From: Eutreptiella sp. 'Long Island Sound 2002'
Lineage: Eukaryota > Euglenozoa > Euglenophyceae > Eutreptiales > Eutreptiaceae
DNA: 64,000 nucleotides
Direction of reading: 5' to 3'
NCBI GenBank assembly: GCA_964036045.1
Contig: OZ038392.1
Location: 32,367,087-32,431,086, forward strand
Numbering within the stretch: the stretch's first letter is position 1; every line of letters starts with the position of its first letter. Of this stretch, positions 18,626 to 29,613 are shown piece after piece. The position numbers and the translations under genes were made by a program. A model generated the notes under the pieces. The model saw only the letters and a program-made list of their open reading frames with translations. It did not search any database and was not told the origin of the DNA.

Positions 18626-21600
18626 ATGAAGTGGGCCTTGGACAAGTGGATCCGATATGATGACAGCGAGCATCCCATCAGATTCCGCGTTAATGTGCAC
18701 AATGAGGGCTTTCCCACAAACTACGTCAGCACCACCAAGTACAATGTGTTCACATTTCTGCCACTGAATTTGTTTGAGCAATTCCGCCGTATCTCCAACT
18801 TCTATTTCTTGCTCAATGTTATTGTGTCCTGCGTCCCAGGCATCAGCCCTATGTCCCCAGCCACAACCATTGCCCCGCTGGTCTTTGTGCTGTCTGTTGC
18901 AGCACTAAAGGATGGCGTGGAGGATATCTACCGGTGGCGCGAGGACCGGAAGGCCAACAGCCGGAGTTACCAGGTTGTGAAGGATGGACAAATGCAGACC
19001 ATCAAATCTGCAGACCTCCGTGTGGGTGATATTGTGAAGTTGAGCAAAGATGAAGGGATCCCTGCAGACCTGATCTTCCTCTCCTCCTCCCATGAAGATT
19101 CTGAGTGCTACATCGAGACTGCAAACTTGGACGGGGAGACCAATTTGAAGACCAAGCAGGCCCTCACGTGCACATCAAAGCTGACTACTTTGGCGACGCT
19201 CATACAGGATCCCATCACCGTCACAGCGGACCCTTCGAACGCATCCCTCGTGCAGTGGGAGGGAACCATTGAGATCCAGGGTTTGAAACGGCCCTTGGAA
19301 CTCCGTCAGTTCTTGTTCCGGGGGTGCGTGTTGCGCAATACTGATTGGGTCTTCGGCACTGTGTGCTATGCTGGTAGGGATTCAAAGCTGATGCGGAACC
19401 TGAAGGAGCGGCCCCAGAAGATGTCGCTGATGGACAAGAAGTTGAACAAATATATCATTGCCATCTTTGTGCTCAATTTTATTTTGTGTGCCATGATGGC
19501 CACGATGGCTACAGCTTTCAAGAACACGGTCACACAGTGGGCGTGGTATCTGAAGGCTTACGACCAGATGGACGGGGACGCATGGTTGGGCCATTTCTTG
19601 ACATATTGTTCGCTCTTATCATACATGATTCCCATTTCTGTGTTTGTCACCATTGAAATTTGCAAGGCCGCGCAGGCGAAGCTGATGGAGTTTGATGACG
19701 GGATGTGCCATGAGGGCAAGCGGATGAAGGTCAAGACCTCCAATTTGAATGAGGATTTGGGGCAGTTGCATCACATATTCACAGACAAAACTGGCACTTT
19801 AACAGATAATGTCATGAATTTCGCCTGCTGCCGTGTGCTCGCCATCCAGCATGACGAGCAGAAGTGTCCCGGGGGGTTCTTGCACCAGGCCCAGTCTCCG
19901 CATTCCACCAATGTGAGTGTGCGCAGCTATGGCCATGCAATTTTGGATTTCATTCGATGCATACTGCTGTGCAACACCTGCGTCATATCCAGGCAGGATG
20001 ATGGGACGCTGATTCCAGAGAGTTCCAGTCAGGATGAGGTGGCCTTGGTCAAGGGCATGATGGCCAACAACTGCTTGCTGTTGGAGCGGACATCGCAGCA
20101 CATCAAATTGAGTCTGGATGGCCAGGTGGAGGTGTATCAGATTGAGGCATTATTGGAGTTCTCCAACGATCGCAAGCGCATGTCCATCATTGTGAGCCAC
20201 CAGACCACTGGCCAGCTGACCATGTACACCAAGGGGGCGGATTCCCACATGCTCCCCGCTTGTACCAATGATTACCCTGATGCACCCCCACTTCCGGGTG
20301 AGACTGCAACTGATTGGAGAGTGATTGTGGCAGATGAGTTGAGCCATATGGCTGGGGAGGGCCTGCGGACACTGGTGATGGCGATGAAGCCGCTGTCTGT
20401 AGATGATTTTATCCATTGGAAGGCAGTGTATGATGAGGCCAGTCTGGCAATGGGGGGGCTGCGGCAGGTGCAGATCTCAGCTGCATGCGTCGCTGTTGAG
20501 CAGCAGATGCGCCTGCTGGGCTGTTCTGGGGTGGAGGACAAACTGCAGGATTGTGTCCCTGAGACAATCAGCTTCTTCCTGAAATCTGGTGTCACGATCT
20601 GGATGTTGACGGGGGATAAGAGGGAGACTGCAGTCAACATCGCCCAGGCCGCCAACCTAGTGGGTTCTGGAGACAAGGTCATCCACCTGGACGCTGGGGG
20701 TGATGTACAGCAGTGTCTGCAGGACCTGTCTCACACCCAGTGCATCATTGGCAACATGCCCCACTCGAAGGACGGGAAGGCCTCAGTGGTGATCGTGGTG
20801 GATGGTCACACCTTCGCCACCATTAAGGCAGCCCACTGGAAGCAGTTCTTTAGTATCGCCACATGCATCAAGAGTGCCGTATGCTGCCGCCTGACACCGC
20901 TGCAGAAGGCAAGCATTGTAGAGATGTTCCAGCAAGGCAATCAGAACATCTGCATGGGCATTGGAGATGGGGCCAACGACGTGTCAATGATCCAAGAGGC
21001 GCGTGTCGGGGTGGGCATTATGGGGCTGGAGGGCTCGCAGGCTGAGCTGGCGTCAGATTTCGCAATTCCGCGGTTCAAGCACCTTATCCGGCTCTGCGCT
21101 GTGCATGGGCGCTTTGCGTGTGTGCGCAACGCGTACCTCATCCAGCACTCATTCTACAAAAACAATGTGTTTGCATCGATGCAGGCTTTCTTCGCATTCT
21201 ACAACGGCTTCACGGGGCAGACCATCTTCGATGACTGGATCATTGCGAGCATGAACCTGCTGTTCACTCAGCTACCCCCGTTCTTGGCAGGCATCATTGA
21301 GAAGGACATGGATGACTCTGTCGTGGAGCGCGACCCCCTCTTGTACCAGAGTGCGCGGTTCGAGGCGGGCTTTAACGAGATGTCGGGGTCCCTGTGGATG
21401 CTCTCAGCCCTTGTTCACTCCACCGTCATCTACTACTTCTGCCTGCCAACGCTGTGGCGGGATGATATGGCTTACCATCAGACCAGCGGCCTATTTGCAG
21501 GCGGCAACATGCTGATGAGCGTGGTGGTGGCTATGGTGTTGGGGAAGGCCTGCATACACCTGAACTGCTGGAATTGGATCATGGTCATGACCATTATCCT

Positions 21601-21937
21601 CAGTGTCATTGTGTATGTGGGTTTCGTGGCCATCTACAGCATTATTGGTCCAGTTGTACTGGGCTCATCACGGTTCTACGGGCTGGCACACATCTTGGTG
21701 TGGGACATCAAGTTCTGGGCATACTTCGTTTTTTTCATTGCGGGTTGGCTCGTCGCAACAGATTATGCCTTCATGTACATGCAGCGCATGCATCTCCCCA
21801 CATATTCGGACATAGTTCGGCAGAAGCTTTCTCGCACCAACAGGAGCATGAGCCGCCCTCCGGTCACGTACGCGCTTCTTGTGGTGGCCCCAATGTTTGC
21901 TTTGCTGGTGACATGTTTCTACTTGGCCTTTGCCTGA
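18626..21937 (+). CDS. P4-type ATPase, phospholipid flippase
   Basis: An intact, intronless frame of 1103 residues, within the usual P4-ATPase length. It starts at the first ATG of the frame. The N-terminus has the family hallmark PTNYVSTTKYNVFTFLPLNLFEQF. Other signatures are DGET (169-172, actuator domain), PISV in M4 (336-339, where many members have PISL), the phosphorylated Asp in DKTGTLT (387), TGDKRETA (662-669) and GDGANDVSMIQ (780-790). A C-terminal block FFAFYNGFTGQTIFDDW precedes six predicted membrane helices. P4-ATPases flip aminophospholipids to the cytosolic leaflet of plasma, Golgi or endosomal membranes, usually with a CDC50 partner, which is not in this window. Substrate preference cannot be read from the sequence. 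All key catalytic residues are present. Confidence 0.97.
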   Translation: MKWALDKWIRYDDSEHPIRFRVNVHNEGFPTNYVSTTKYNVFTFLPLNLFEQFRRISNFYFLLNVIVSCVPGISPMSPATTIAPLVFVLSVAALKDGVEDIYRWREDRKANSRSYQVVKDGQMQTIKSADLRVGDIVKLSKDEGIPADLIFLSSSHEDSECYIETANLDGETNLKTKQALTCTSKLTTLATLIQDPITVTADPSNASLVQWEGTIEIQGLKRPLELRQFLFRGCVLRNTDWVFGTVCYAGRDSKLMRNLKERPQKMSLMDKKLNKYIIAIFVLNFILCAMMATMATAFKNTVTQWAWYLKAYDQMDGDAWLGHFLTYCSLLSYMIPISVFVTIEICKAAQAKLMEFDDGMCHEGKRMKVKTSNLNEDLGQLHHIFTDKTGTLTDNVMNFACCRVLAIQHDEQKCPGGFLHQAQSPHSTNVSVRSYGHAILDFIRCILLCNTCVISRQDDGTLIPESSSQDEVALVKGMMANNCLLLERTSQHIKLSLDGQVEVYQIEALLEFSNDRKRMSIIVSHQTTGQLTMYTKGADSHMLPACTNDYPDAPPLPGETATDWRVIVADELSHMAGEGLRTLVMAMKPLSVDDFIHWKAVYDEASLAMGGLRQVQISAACVAVEQQMRLLGCSGVEDKLQDCVPETISFFLKSGVTIWMLTGDKRETAVNIAQAANLVGSGDKVIHLDAGGDVQQCLQDLSHTQCIIGNMPHSKDGKASVVIVVDGHTFATIKAAHWKQFFSIATCIKSAVCCRLTPLQKASIVEMFQQGNQNICMGIGDGANDVSMIQEARVGVGIMGLEGSQAELASDFAIPRFKHLIRLCAVHGRFACVRNAYLIQHSFYKNNVFASMQAFFAFYNGFTGQTIFDDWIIASMNLLFTQLPPFLAGIIEKDMDDSVVERDPLLYQSARFEAGFNEMSGSLWMLSALVHSTVIYYFCLPTLWRDDMAYHQTSGLFAGGNMLMSVVVAMVLGKACIHLNCWNWIMVMTIILSVIVYVGFVAIYSIIGPVVLGSSRFYGLAHILVWDIKFWAYFVFFIAGWLVATDYAFMYMQRMHLPTYSDIVRQKLSRTNRSMSRPPVTYALLVVAPMFALLVTCFYLAFA

Positions 21938-23388
21938 TCGCAAGTTGGAAAGGGTGCAGGGCATAGCGCCTTCTTCTGATTCAGTTTGCTTCGCCAGACT
22001 TGAACCCCGATTCCCAGCTAATTCTCATCGGTTAAGTGAACAATTGCTTGTTATTGATGGTAAATGGGCGGCGGTTGATGATTCATGGACAGTCAATTAT
22101 GACGGTTAAATCACGCCGTTTGATAATGACAGCCGTTAGCCAACAAGTGCTTCGCACACGGTGCCTCAAGGTTTGCGATCGTATTCCACAGCCACATTTT
22201 CATTTTTACTCAAAGAAGCTTCCAGATGTTGGCGGAATTCCAATTGCTGTTGGTTGGCATCCACCCTCCGTCGATTGGTCCACCTGCTGTCAGTTGGCGT
22301 ACGCGGATTCATATTTCCGCTCACTGCCAATGAGCCTCCAGTTGCCAGTCTGTGAGGCATGGGGTTAACTTCAAAATATGCCTAGCTCCTGGGAAAGTTC
22401 CGTGACTTGCCCAAGGAGGTGCCATCAAGTGATGATCTGCGCCTGCTATGCCAGCACAAGTCCCAACAAATCTGGACGTCGTCAGACACCCGTGACTGTC
22501 TTTCGCTGTTCCCTTCTTCCCCCACCAGCCCCAAGGTTCATTGCAAAACCTGATCTTGCAGACCATTGTTTCCGTTTTAAAACGAAGTGGGGAGGCATTA
22601 GGGATAAGTGCGACAGTGATTAGTATCTGTAGAGATGCTGGCAGTGGTGGTGGCTTGAGTGGTTCATTCAGGGTTTGTTGAGGCTGTGAGGAGTCCCAGG
22701 CATACAAGATGTCTGTGGGCGTTCCAGTCTGTTTTTGCAATGGCTTCTGCCAGACGAGAGCCTTTGCATGTTTCGAATGGCGTGCACAAAACACACCTAT
22801 CGATCCGAGGTGCAATCAATGGTGTACGTGGCAACCCAGGATGATCAGCAGCATGTGTCCGATTGTTTGTTGGAGTTTGGGAGTTGCTCACATACCCTCA
22901 AGGGCATCCTTGACAAGGTGCTTTAACCAATCCATATCAGATATAGCTGCTACCAACTGTGTGTCACACCTGTCCACTGCAACCCGTTGTGAGGTCACCA
23001 CAGCATGAACAGCTGCAATGCAGCATTTAGGAGGGTTTCTGTGTGCGTTGTGGCTGTAGATCTTTGTTCTGCTCACCCAGGTGTGTGCCAATAAAGGAGG
23101 ACTCTCGCTCATGAATACATGCAGGTGTATGGATTGGACCTAAGAATTGTTTTATACTACCCAACATTGGTTCCTTTGCTATGGTCGTTCCCCAATTGAA
23201 ACCTCAATCATAGGGCCACATCTGACCGTGACTCCTGAGGAATTGCCCGCGTGTGACTCAGTACCCTGGAGGGTAGGACCGGCCTATGTGTAATTTGCTG
23301 ACTGGGGGCTGGTCCACATCCAATGTGCGAGACACGGTTGGGGCAAACAGCCATCTTGGGGGAATGGGGTAAGCCACAAACAGGCACG
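21938..23388. other. No recognisable gene
   Basis: Downstream of the P4-ATPase. Frames are short and lack motifs, and the base composition is even. No clear polyadenylation signal or repeat was found apart from the MITE that starts at 23391. Confidence 0.5.
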
Positions 23389-23390
23389 TA

Positions 23391-23749
23391 CCCCCCCCCC
23401 CCTCCTTGTATAAGCTACGCCCTTGTCCAAGCTACAGCGGGCGTAGGGACCATATTAATTCGGGACCTAATTTGATTCGGTACCAAATGCAGTGCAGCCA
23501 CATAAGACGTGGGTTTGGTTGCAAATTTGCCAGCTACATAGACATATTTGTTGTGAGTATTTGCCCAGTTGAACCCACATAGCTCAAAATTTGGGGATAT
23601 TTGGGCATTATACTCCCCTTTCTTGCACCAGCTCACCATGCAATTTTCTCTTCTTGAACCTGGGCATCTACAGCCTTGTCCAACCTACAGTAGGCATAGG
23701 GACCGAATTAATTGGGGACTTTTGCATAGCTTATACAAGGGGTGAGGGG
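23391..23749. mobile_element. Longer relative of the TTGTATAAGC MITE
   Basis: The left end is TA, a C-run, then CTTGTATAAGCTACGCC and TTGTCCAAGCTACAGCGGGC. The right end reads GCATAGCTTATACAAGGGG and ends in a degenerate G-run followed by TC, probably a mutated TA. Near the right, TTGTCCAACCTACAGTAGGC and GGGACCGAATTAATT repeat the left-end module in direct orientation, so the element looks like the 107-bp MITE with an internal duplication around ~200 bp of foreign sequence. Confidence 0.7.
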
Positions 23750-23751
23750 TC

Positions 23752-24368
23752 AACTAGTCTGGTCTATGCAGCGCGGTCAACCCAGTCCTGCTAGCTGCCT
23801 GACAGAGGTTGGTTCCATTTCCATGTTAGGAGACTATGAGATGCACCTGATATGCATGTTCTTATTGAGGTAAAGAATGGGGTATCCATCTGGGGAAGAA
23901 TCTGTGATTGACCTGGCAAGCATTGATGGATGAAGTGGATCACCTGACACAGGGTTTTGGAGTAGCATGGATGTAGCAAGAGTAAGAGCGATGTGCATAG
24001 TGTCGAGGTCGAGTCTGAGCTCTTGAGTGCTGTGGTGGCCTGGAGTGTGTGTTGCTGTTACCACTGAGGTACCTCTGCCACGGGCCCGGGATGCTGGGAG
24101 CTTCATCAGAAATGAGACCATGGTCTGGCCTGGGGATTTCCACTGTTCATGCCACTGAAGAGGAAAGCTTGAAACTCTGCATCCAACTCAACCGTGATTC
24201 TAGAAAATACCTGCAACTTCATTGCACATGTAAGTCAAGAAAATGGACACAGCCTGTGCCATAAATGAAAACAAAATCACCTCGAAGAGGGTTGTTAGAT
24301 CAAATGCAGGGTACACTGACCGGCCAAGGTGTTGCATTATGCATACGGTGAAACCCCATATGTACATG
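23752..24368. other. No recognisable gene
   Basis: Short frames only on both strands. No repeat partner in the window was recognised. Confidence 0.4.
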
Positions 24369-24393
24369 CACACACACACACACACACACACAC
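24369..24393. repeat. (CA)n microsatellite
   Basis: About 12 uninterrupted CA units. Confidence 0.95.
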
Positions 24394-24621
24394 GTGACCT
24401 ACCGTGGAGACCAGGGACAATCTATGAGCTAAGTAGACCCGTCAACCTTTCATCCGGGGAAAGCATTCCTGTTCTTGTCGCACGGTCCTCCCGAGGGAGA
24501 GGGAGTCGGGTCTCAGTGCCAAAGTAACCATGATGAACATGTCGGTGGTGGGCGCTGCCCTCACTGCCTTTGAAACAACCACCTCTCCTCCCTCCCGATA
24601 TGTTTGCGGTGCAAATAGGTA

Positions 24622-25203
24622 CCCCTCCCCCCCCTTGCGCAAGCACCACCTTCTCTAAGCACCGGGACCAGGTCTGACCGTCACTTTTACCGAATTTTGT
24701 GACCATGGTTTTTATGGTCAGAAACTAGGCAAAGCGTGACTGTGTGCCAATTGAAGAGGGAAAGAGGGACTGTGCCATGCTTGTGATGAGTCCTCCTGCT
24801 CAGAACAACATTCTGCTTGGTACTGCACCCCACAGCTCTTTGTTTTTGTGTGATTCTCCAAAAAAAAAACCCATTCCACAGCCTGCTACCAAGCCTGCCC
24901 CAAAGCGCAAGCATTTGCAATTGTTCAAGATGAGGTGCAAGGTTGGAAAGGGCTTCCATTCCACAGCTCCTGATGCCCCTCATGGGCAGTGAGGAACCCC
25001 AGAACTTGCTGAAATTTGCCTACACATTGTGTTCTAGTGCCCTGTTGTGACTATTGTGCTTAGGGTGAGGTATGGGTTGGTTTTTGGGACATGCGTTCTT
25101 TTGGTACCGCGTGTCGCGTGCTAGCACCACCTTGTCTAAGCACCAGGACCCGGGCTGACCGTCACTTTCCTGACTTTCCTGGTGCCTGGGCAAGGGGGGC
25201 GGG
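24622..25203. mobile_element. TIR element, copy B (same family as 1027-1981)
   Basis: The left end is TA then a C-rich run and CTTGCGCAAGCACC. The right end is GGTGCCTGGGCAA and a G-run, then TG, probably a mutated TA. Both subterminal regions carry GTCTAAGCACC or CTCTAAGCACC. The interior follows copy A closely from GGTTTTTATGGTCAGAAA onward, but lacks about 370 bases that in copy A encode the acidic middle of the ORF. The 71-aa ORF is intact. Confidence 0.75.
24777..24992 (+). CDS. Small ORF of the TIR family, 71 aa
   Basis: ATG 24777 opens MLVMSPPAQNNILLGTAP and the frame ends GKGFHSTAPDAPHGQ at TGA 24990. Both ends are homologous, in frame, to the pseudogene at 1185-1769. A run of ten A at 24862-24871 encodes a Lys cluster next to the deletion point, and the C-terminal half is strongly basic and Pro-rich. 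The acidic central part present in copy A is absent. Function is unknown. Conservation of frame and stop between two diverged copies is the only evidence for coding. Confidence 0.5.
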   Translation: MLVMSPPAQNNILLGTAPHSSLFLCDSPKKKPIPQPATKPAPKRKHLQLFKMRCKVGKGFHSTAPDAPHGQ

Positions 25204-25239
25204 TGATAAATACCTACACCAGGTCATGAAGTGCATGGG

Positions 25240-26194
25240 CAAGGCGGCAAGTGACTGGAAAACACATCCCTCCCGCACGCAGGGTATGGGTTGTCCACCA
25301 TAAAATGGGGCCGGATGAGTTGGCAAACATGCTGGAACACGTTGGCAACACGCCATTCTTCGCTATTATGCGGAATTCAGAGTATTTTGGGCACGAATTT
25401 TCCAACAGCCCTGCTACGATTTAGTTTCCCGCGAGGGCGCAATGATGAGCTGTCTGAGCATATATGGACGCTGCTCCGAGAAGAAACATGCAAGCTACTT
25501 GACAGGTCCGAATTTTGTCTGCACGTCATATCTAGGGGGAGGGTCAAGTTGGGCTTCAAGTCACAGCCTCAGGCCGATGAGTGGCGGAGAGATGTGATGC
25601 CTAAACTGGGGAAGGGGGGTAGACCTCAGGCACAATGAATGCGTCAAACATGCACTTGGGGGCGTCGGTGGTTGTCTCACGGCCCATCAACGCCATGGTC
25701 TTCAATGTAGCCGGTCCGTGGACTATGTGCTCCCCGCCAAAGAAGCTGGGGGGAAAGTACCACGTTTCTCATCGATATATGGGTTCACATTGCCATTTTC
25801 CCTTGTGGCCCTATCCCTGTTTACCGAGCCATGGGATTGTACAAGAACTGACCCAACTTGGTCATCAGTGGCTCTTCTGGACCGGGCTGACTCTAAGACA
25901 TTGCACTACTGCAGGAAAGGACAGGTCCTTAGGGACCCCCGGGTGTTGGTGCTGCACCAGAAGGCCAGAAACGTCCTCTTAACAGCCCATGTGTCGGGGG
26001 TGTCCACAGCCACGGTGGCTGCAACCTACGCGCTGTACAGGGCTCTGGACTCCACTCCGACACTAAATGTGCTACCTAAGTACACGTATGTGGTGGTTGC
26101 TCCGCATATGAAGGCCTGCACTTCACTGCACTACCCAGCTTCCCCCGCCTTGGTCACGGCAAAAATCTGCCGGACATCTTGTTCCGTGAGGTGA
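25240..26194 (+). pseudogene. LINE ORF1 remnant
   Basis: Two open pieces, 25291-25638 and 25718-26194, lie just upstream of a recognisable LINE endonuclease and in the same sense. The first ends with a charged block (LGFKSQPQADEWRRDVMPKLG); the second reads FSLVALSLFTEPWDC, LLTAHVSGVSTATVAATYALYRAL and YTYVVVAPHMKACT. They are not recognisable as a family, but position and order match ORF1 of the LINE at 8.8 kb. A frame change between the pieces shows decay. Confidence 0.5.
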
Positions 26195-26615
26195 CGTTGT
26201 ACGTCGCACATGACGACAGACTCCTTGACAAGGCCCGAATCAGAAGATTGCTGACGAATCCCCTATTTCTTGGTCCGTGTGGTCATCAATAAATTAAAGG
26301 CCACGTGTGTTCCCCGTCAGTGCTTGTGCGTACGACTAACGCGCCCACACCGGCTTGTCGGTTTTTGCCGCCTGCTCTCGCATGCGCTTGGAAACCTCTT
26401 TCTGGCGTAACTTTTCCTGGTCATATTGCCGTTGTGATATGATATACATATTTCCCCCCGTCGTCTTGTCCCGAATGATGTTGCCTGCCGCGGCCTCTAT
26501 GCTTGCCTACTATAACCGCCATGCCGCCATGTCCATGTCTCCCAGCCTCGTCACAAGCACTGAAACCCTACACTCAACACGTTCAATGTTTCCCCACTAG
26601 ACCTGTGGGAGCACC

Positions 26616-28543
26616 ATGCTCAAACGGCTGATATCGAGAAACCGACTGACCGCTCGGTTGTGCACCAGCGGACGGGCAAAAGTCTTTTCCAACAATTGGG
26701 GAGTAGTTGCCAACTCCACGCTGACCGAGCGGAGTGGCGTTGCGCTGGTCTACCGGAACGATGCCTGGACACTGCACCAGGGGGGGGGGGGGGCGACATG
26801 CTAATTCTCGACAGAGGGTATAGTTTGCCCAAACTCACCCCGTTTTTTCGAAGGGGCTGAAAATTTTGGTTGACACTCGTTTCGCACATTTGAGTTTTGT
26901 TGATTTCTCCCTGCTTGCCACCGGTCCCCGGGTCCCAATTTCTGCACCCCACAGCCCCTGCTGTCACACCAGCAATTTTTAATTTTTAGTCTGATGCTTG
27001 CCAGAGGTCTCAGAGTCCCAATTTCTGCACCCTGCAGCCCCTGCTGTCATAGCCGGAATTTTTAATTTTTAGTCTGATGCTTGCCAAAGGTCCCAGGGTC
27101 CCAATTTCCGCACTTCGTACCAGCAACCCGCAGTACCGCAACCGCAAGCAGCGCACCAGCTGCAAAGCGGAATAACTCGTCAGCACCAAGTGTTGCGGCC
27201 AAGCAGCGCAAGACATAAGGCAATGAAGGCGTACAGTCCCTGCGTGTTGAATGTTACATGTGGGGCAAAAGTATCGCCACCGGCGGCCCCCCTAAAAATT
27301 TCCGCCGGTGTGCCAAAAATGGTGAGGCCGATCTACCGCAAAAAAAATCCGTCCCCGAAGTACTTTGTTGCATGACTCAAGCCCTGTTGCATGGTGGGAA
27401 CACCCCAGCTCGGGTCACAAGGCGGAGCGGTCCCGGCACGTGCCCGGATTAGCCGTCGAGTGACGCCACAAGAGAGCTTTGTGAGCAACAGCCACACATC
27501 AGACTAGAAATTAAAAATTCCTGGTACAACAGTAGGGGCTGCAGGGAGCAGAAATTGGGACTCTGAGACCTGTGGTAAGCATCAGACTAAAAATTCAAAA
27601 TTCCTCGTATGACAGCAGGGGCTGCAGGGTGCAGAAATTGTGGCCCTGGGACCTGTGCCAAGCATCAGTCTAAAAATTATAAATTCCAGTGAGGGTCACG
27701 CGGTGCTTTTTTGCCTTGGTTTTTGTTCAATACAAAAACTGTCCCTTTTTTCAGCGGGCAGGTTTGAAACGTGCAAAAACCCCCCAAACTACCCCTTTTT
27801 TCGAGGGGGCTGAAAAATTTGGTTAACACCCCCATGTGCAAAACTTGCATGTCGCCCCCCCCCCCCCCCTGCACTGCACTCCAATTTTGCTCTATTCCAA
27901 CGCAGATCAATTGCAGTAGTTCTTATTGACAGAGAAGGCCAGCATTGGTTGGTATTTGTGAATCATTTTCCCAACGAGCCACGGCTACAATCAATCTTGT
28001 GGCGAAGGCTACAAGTCATCAGGCAGGAAATAAGTCCTCTTCTGGTCATAATGCTCTTGGATCACAACTCTATTTTGGTGCCAGAGTGAGACTCCACCAC
28101 GGCCTTCGAAATAGGACAGGGGGCGGAGGAATCCCAAAATATTCTTTGAGCCACGGAGGGAGCAGGAAAGGGTCAGCATGCTGAGTATGGGGCTGCAGGA
28201 CGTGTGGCGGAAAGTCTACCCCGATCTTGAGGACCTGGACGGGGTCGGTCCCAAAAGGGAACACCGCCGCATCGACCGCATACTCATTAGTCCGAGGGTG
28301 TCGGAACTAGTGCAGGCAGCACACACTCCTCAAGTGGGTGGCTCCGACCATCTGACAGTAGTGGCCAAAATTTGCCCCACGCTCCAGTTCAAGCCCAGGA
28401 ATGTGTGGCGATTTCCATCGGCCGTCTTGCAGTCAGAGGAGTTACTACAGGGCATGAGGGACGTTTTCTCTGAAAAGAGAGGGCTGGCGGGAGAGGTGTG
28501 GTGGGAATCAGTTCTGCACAATGCCCAAATCCTAGCCACTTAG
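26616..28543 (+). pseudogene. LINE endonuclease domain, split by the hAT-like element
   Basis: The left part ends VANSTLTERSGVALVYRNDAWTLH at 26777. The right part resumes at 27880 with FALFQRRSIAVVLIDREGQ, then VIMLLDHNSILVPE, LSMGLQDVWRKV, HRRIDRILIS and GGSDHLTVVA. These align block for block with the endonuclease of the LINE at 10435 (GVALAWKTSKWTLQ, CADHNS, KAGLQDVWVDI, RRIDRIHTT, NSDHKAIL). Removing the insert and one 8-bp repeat joins the two parts in frame. A TGA after LVPE and later frame changes show that the copy is dead. Confidence 0.8.
26778..27871. mobile_element. hAT-like foldback element, 8-bp target duplication
   Basis: The element begins CAG plus a G-run and CGACATGC, and ends with the inverse, GCATGTCG, C-run and CTG. 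It is flanked by the perfect direct repeat CACTGCAC (26770-26777 and 27872-27879). CAGGG termini and an 8-bp duplication are the hAT signature. Subterminal regions are long inverted repeats: about 95-bp units containing CCCAATTTCTGCACCC, GCCCCTGCTGTCA and TTTTTAGTCTGATGCTTGCC occur about 2.5 times at 26915-27115 and inverted at 27500-27690. AAATTTT-rich arms (GGGGCTGAAAATTTTGGTT) are also mirrored. The 380-bp centre has no transposase, so it is non-autonomous. Confidence 0.85.
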
Positions 28544-29613
28544 GTGTCTAAGCATGCTCGCAACTGGACAACCGGTATATTACATATGCAGCGGGCATTG
28601 GCGGAGTCCACGCCCACAAGGCAGTCGTCTCTGGCTTCACGTGTCCTCAGGGACATGCATGTTAACAGTCCGGACCCAACAAGGGGGTATGCACGTTTGA
28701 AGAGGGAAGTGAGTGTCCAAAAACAGGAAGTTCAGGATGCAGGTAGAAGACATGCTACGGCACATCTTATTTTCGGCGCCAAGGACCATTGCGTCTCCAA
28801 CAGAAAGGAAGCAGAGGTCCAAATAGGTGAGCCGCCTCTTACACCAAATCCAAAACAGGGGTCAGATGTCAGTTCCAAAGTCGGTGACAGGGCAACTTTT
28901 ATTCACCGAATCGGAAATAGCTGACAAACTAGTTTCTTTCCGGTCTAAGGTCATGACACTAACTGCTGCCAAGTCTGCACAGAGATCAGCATACCCCACA
29001 GACATTCCCCCAAGGTGGTGCGGAGCAGGCAAGATACTCTGGCAAGCTCCCACGTTGGACATGGTGTTCCATGCCTTACAAGAGTTGGACCCATCTTCAG
29101 CACCTGGCCCGGATGGATTCTCCGGGGCCTTCAACAAACAATTTAAGCACGAGTTTGCACCACTGTTGTTAGACATTCTTCGACAGACAGAACACACACG
29201 GCCACTGCCTAGAAGGTATGACGTGCTGCATTCCGAAACACTCGGGACAGCCGGTAGTGGATAAGCTACGGCCAATCACTCTACTCGATTGTAGGATAAA
29301 ATGGGTGATAGGTGTTTTGAAGCTTTTGCTGGATGATCTCGTAGTTCCCACAGAATTGAAAGGGTTCATCAAGGGACGGATAATGGACGGCCATTTGGCA
29401 TCAGTGCAAGCACTGTGGAAATCCGATGCACAGGGTGCGTGGCTCCGCATAGATTTGAGTAAAGCTTTTGACTCCACAAGTCATGAGCTAATGGGAATGT
29501 TCTTGACCGAAATTAGGGTGCCAGTGCCATGGGTCTCCGCGTTGGAGCAATTCTTGCAAGGCCCCATCCGCTTTCTAGTGGGCAACCAACTCACCTTGTG
29601 GGAAATCCCCTGA
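28544..29613 (+). pseudogene. LINE reverse transcriptase, truncated
   Basis: This continues the LINE remnant. It contains LDPSSAPGPDGFSGAFNKQF, then after a frame change LRPITLLDCRIKWVIG, LKGFIKGRIMDGHL and LRIDLSKAFDSTSHELM (catalytic Asp of block A). The frame ends at 29611, before the block with YADD, so the active site is missing. Sequence after that point is unrelated to LINE coding. Confidence 0.8.

Noticed and set aside
18626-21937. P4-ATPase as a processed retrocopy because it lacks introns
   Set aside because: No A-tail, no target duplication and a fully intact frame with all catalytic motifs; intronless host gene is simpler.
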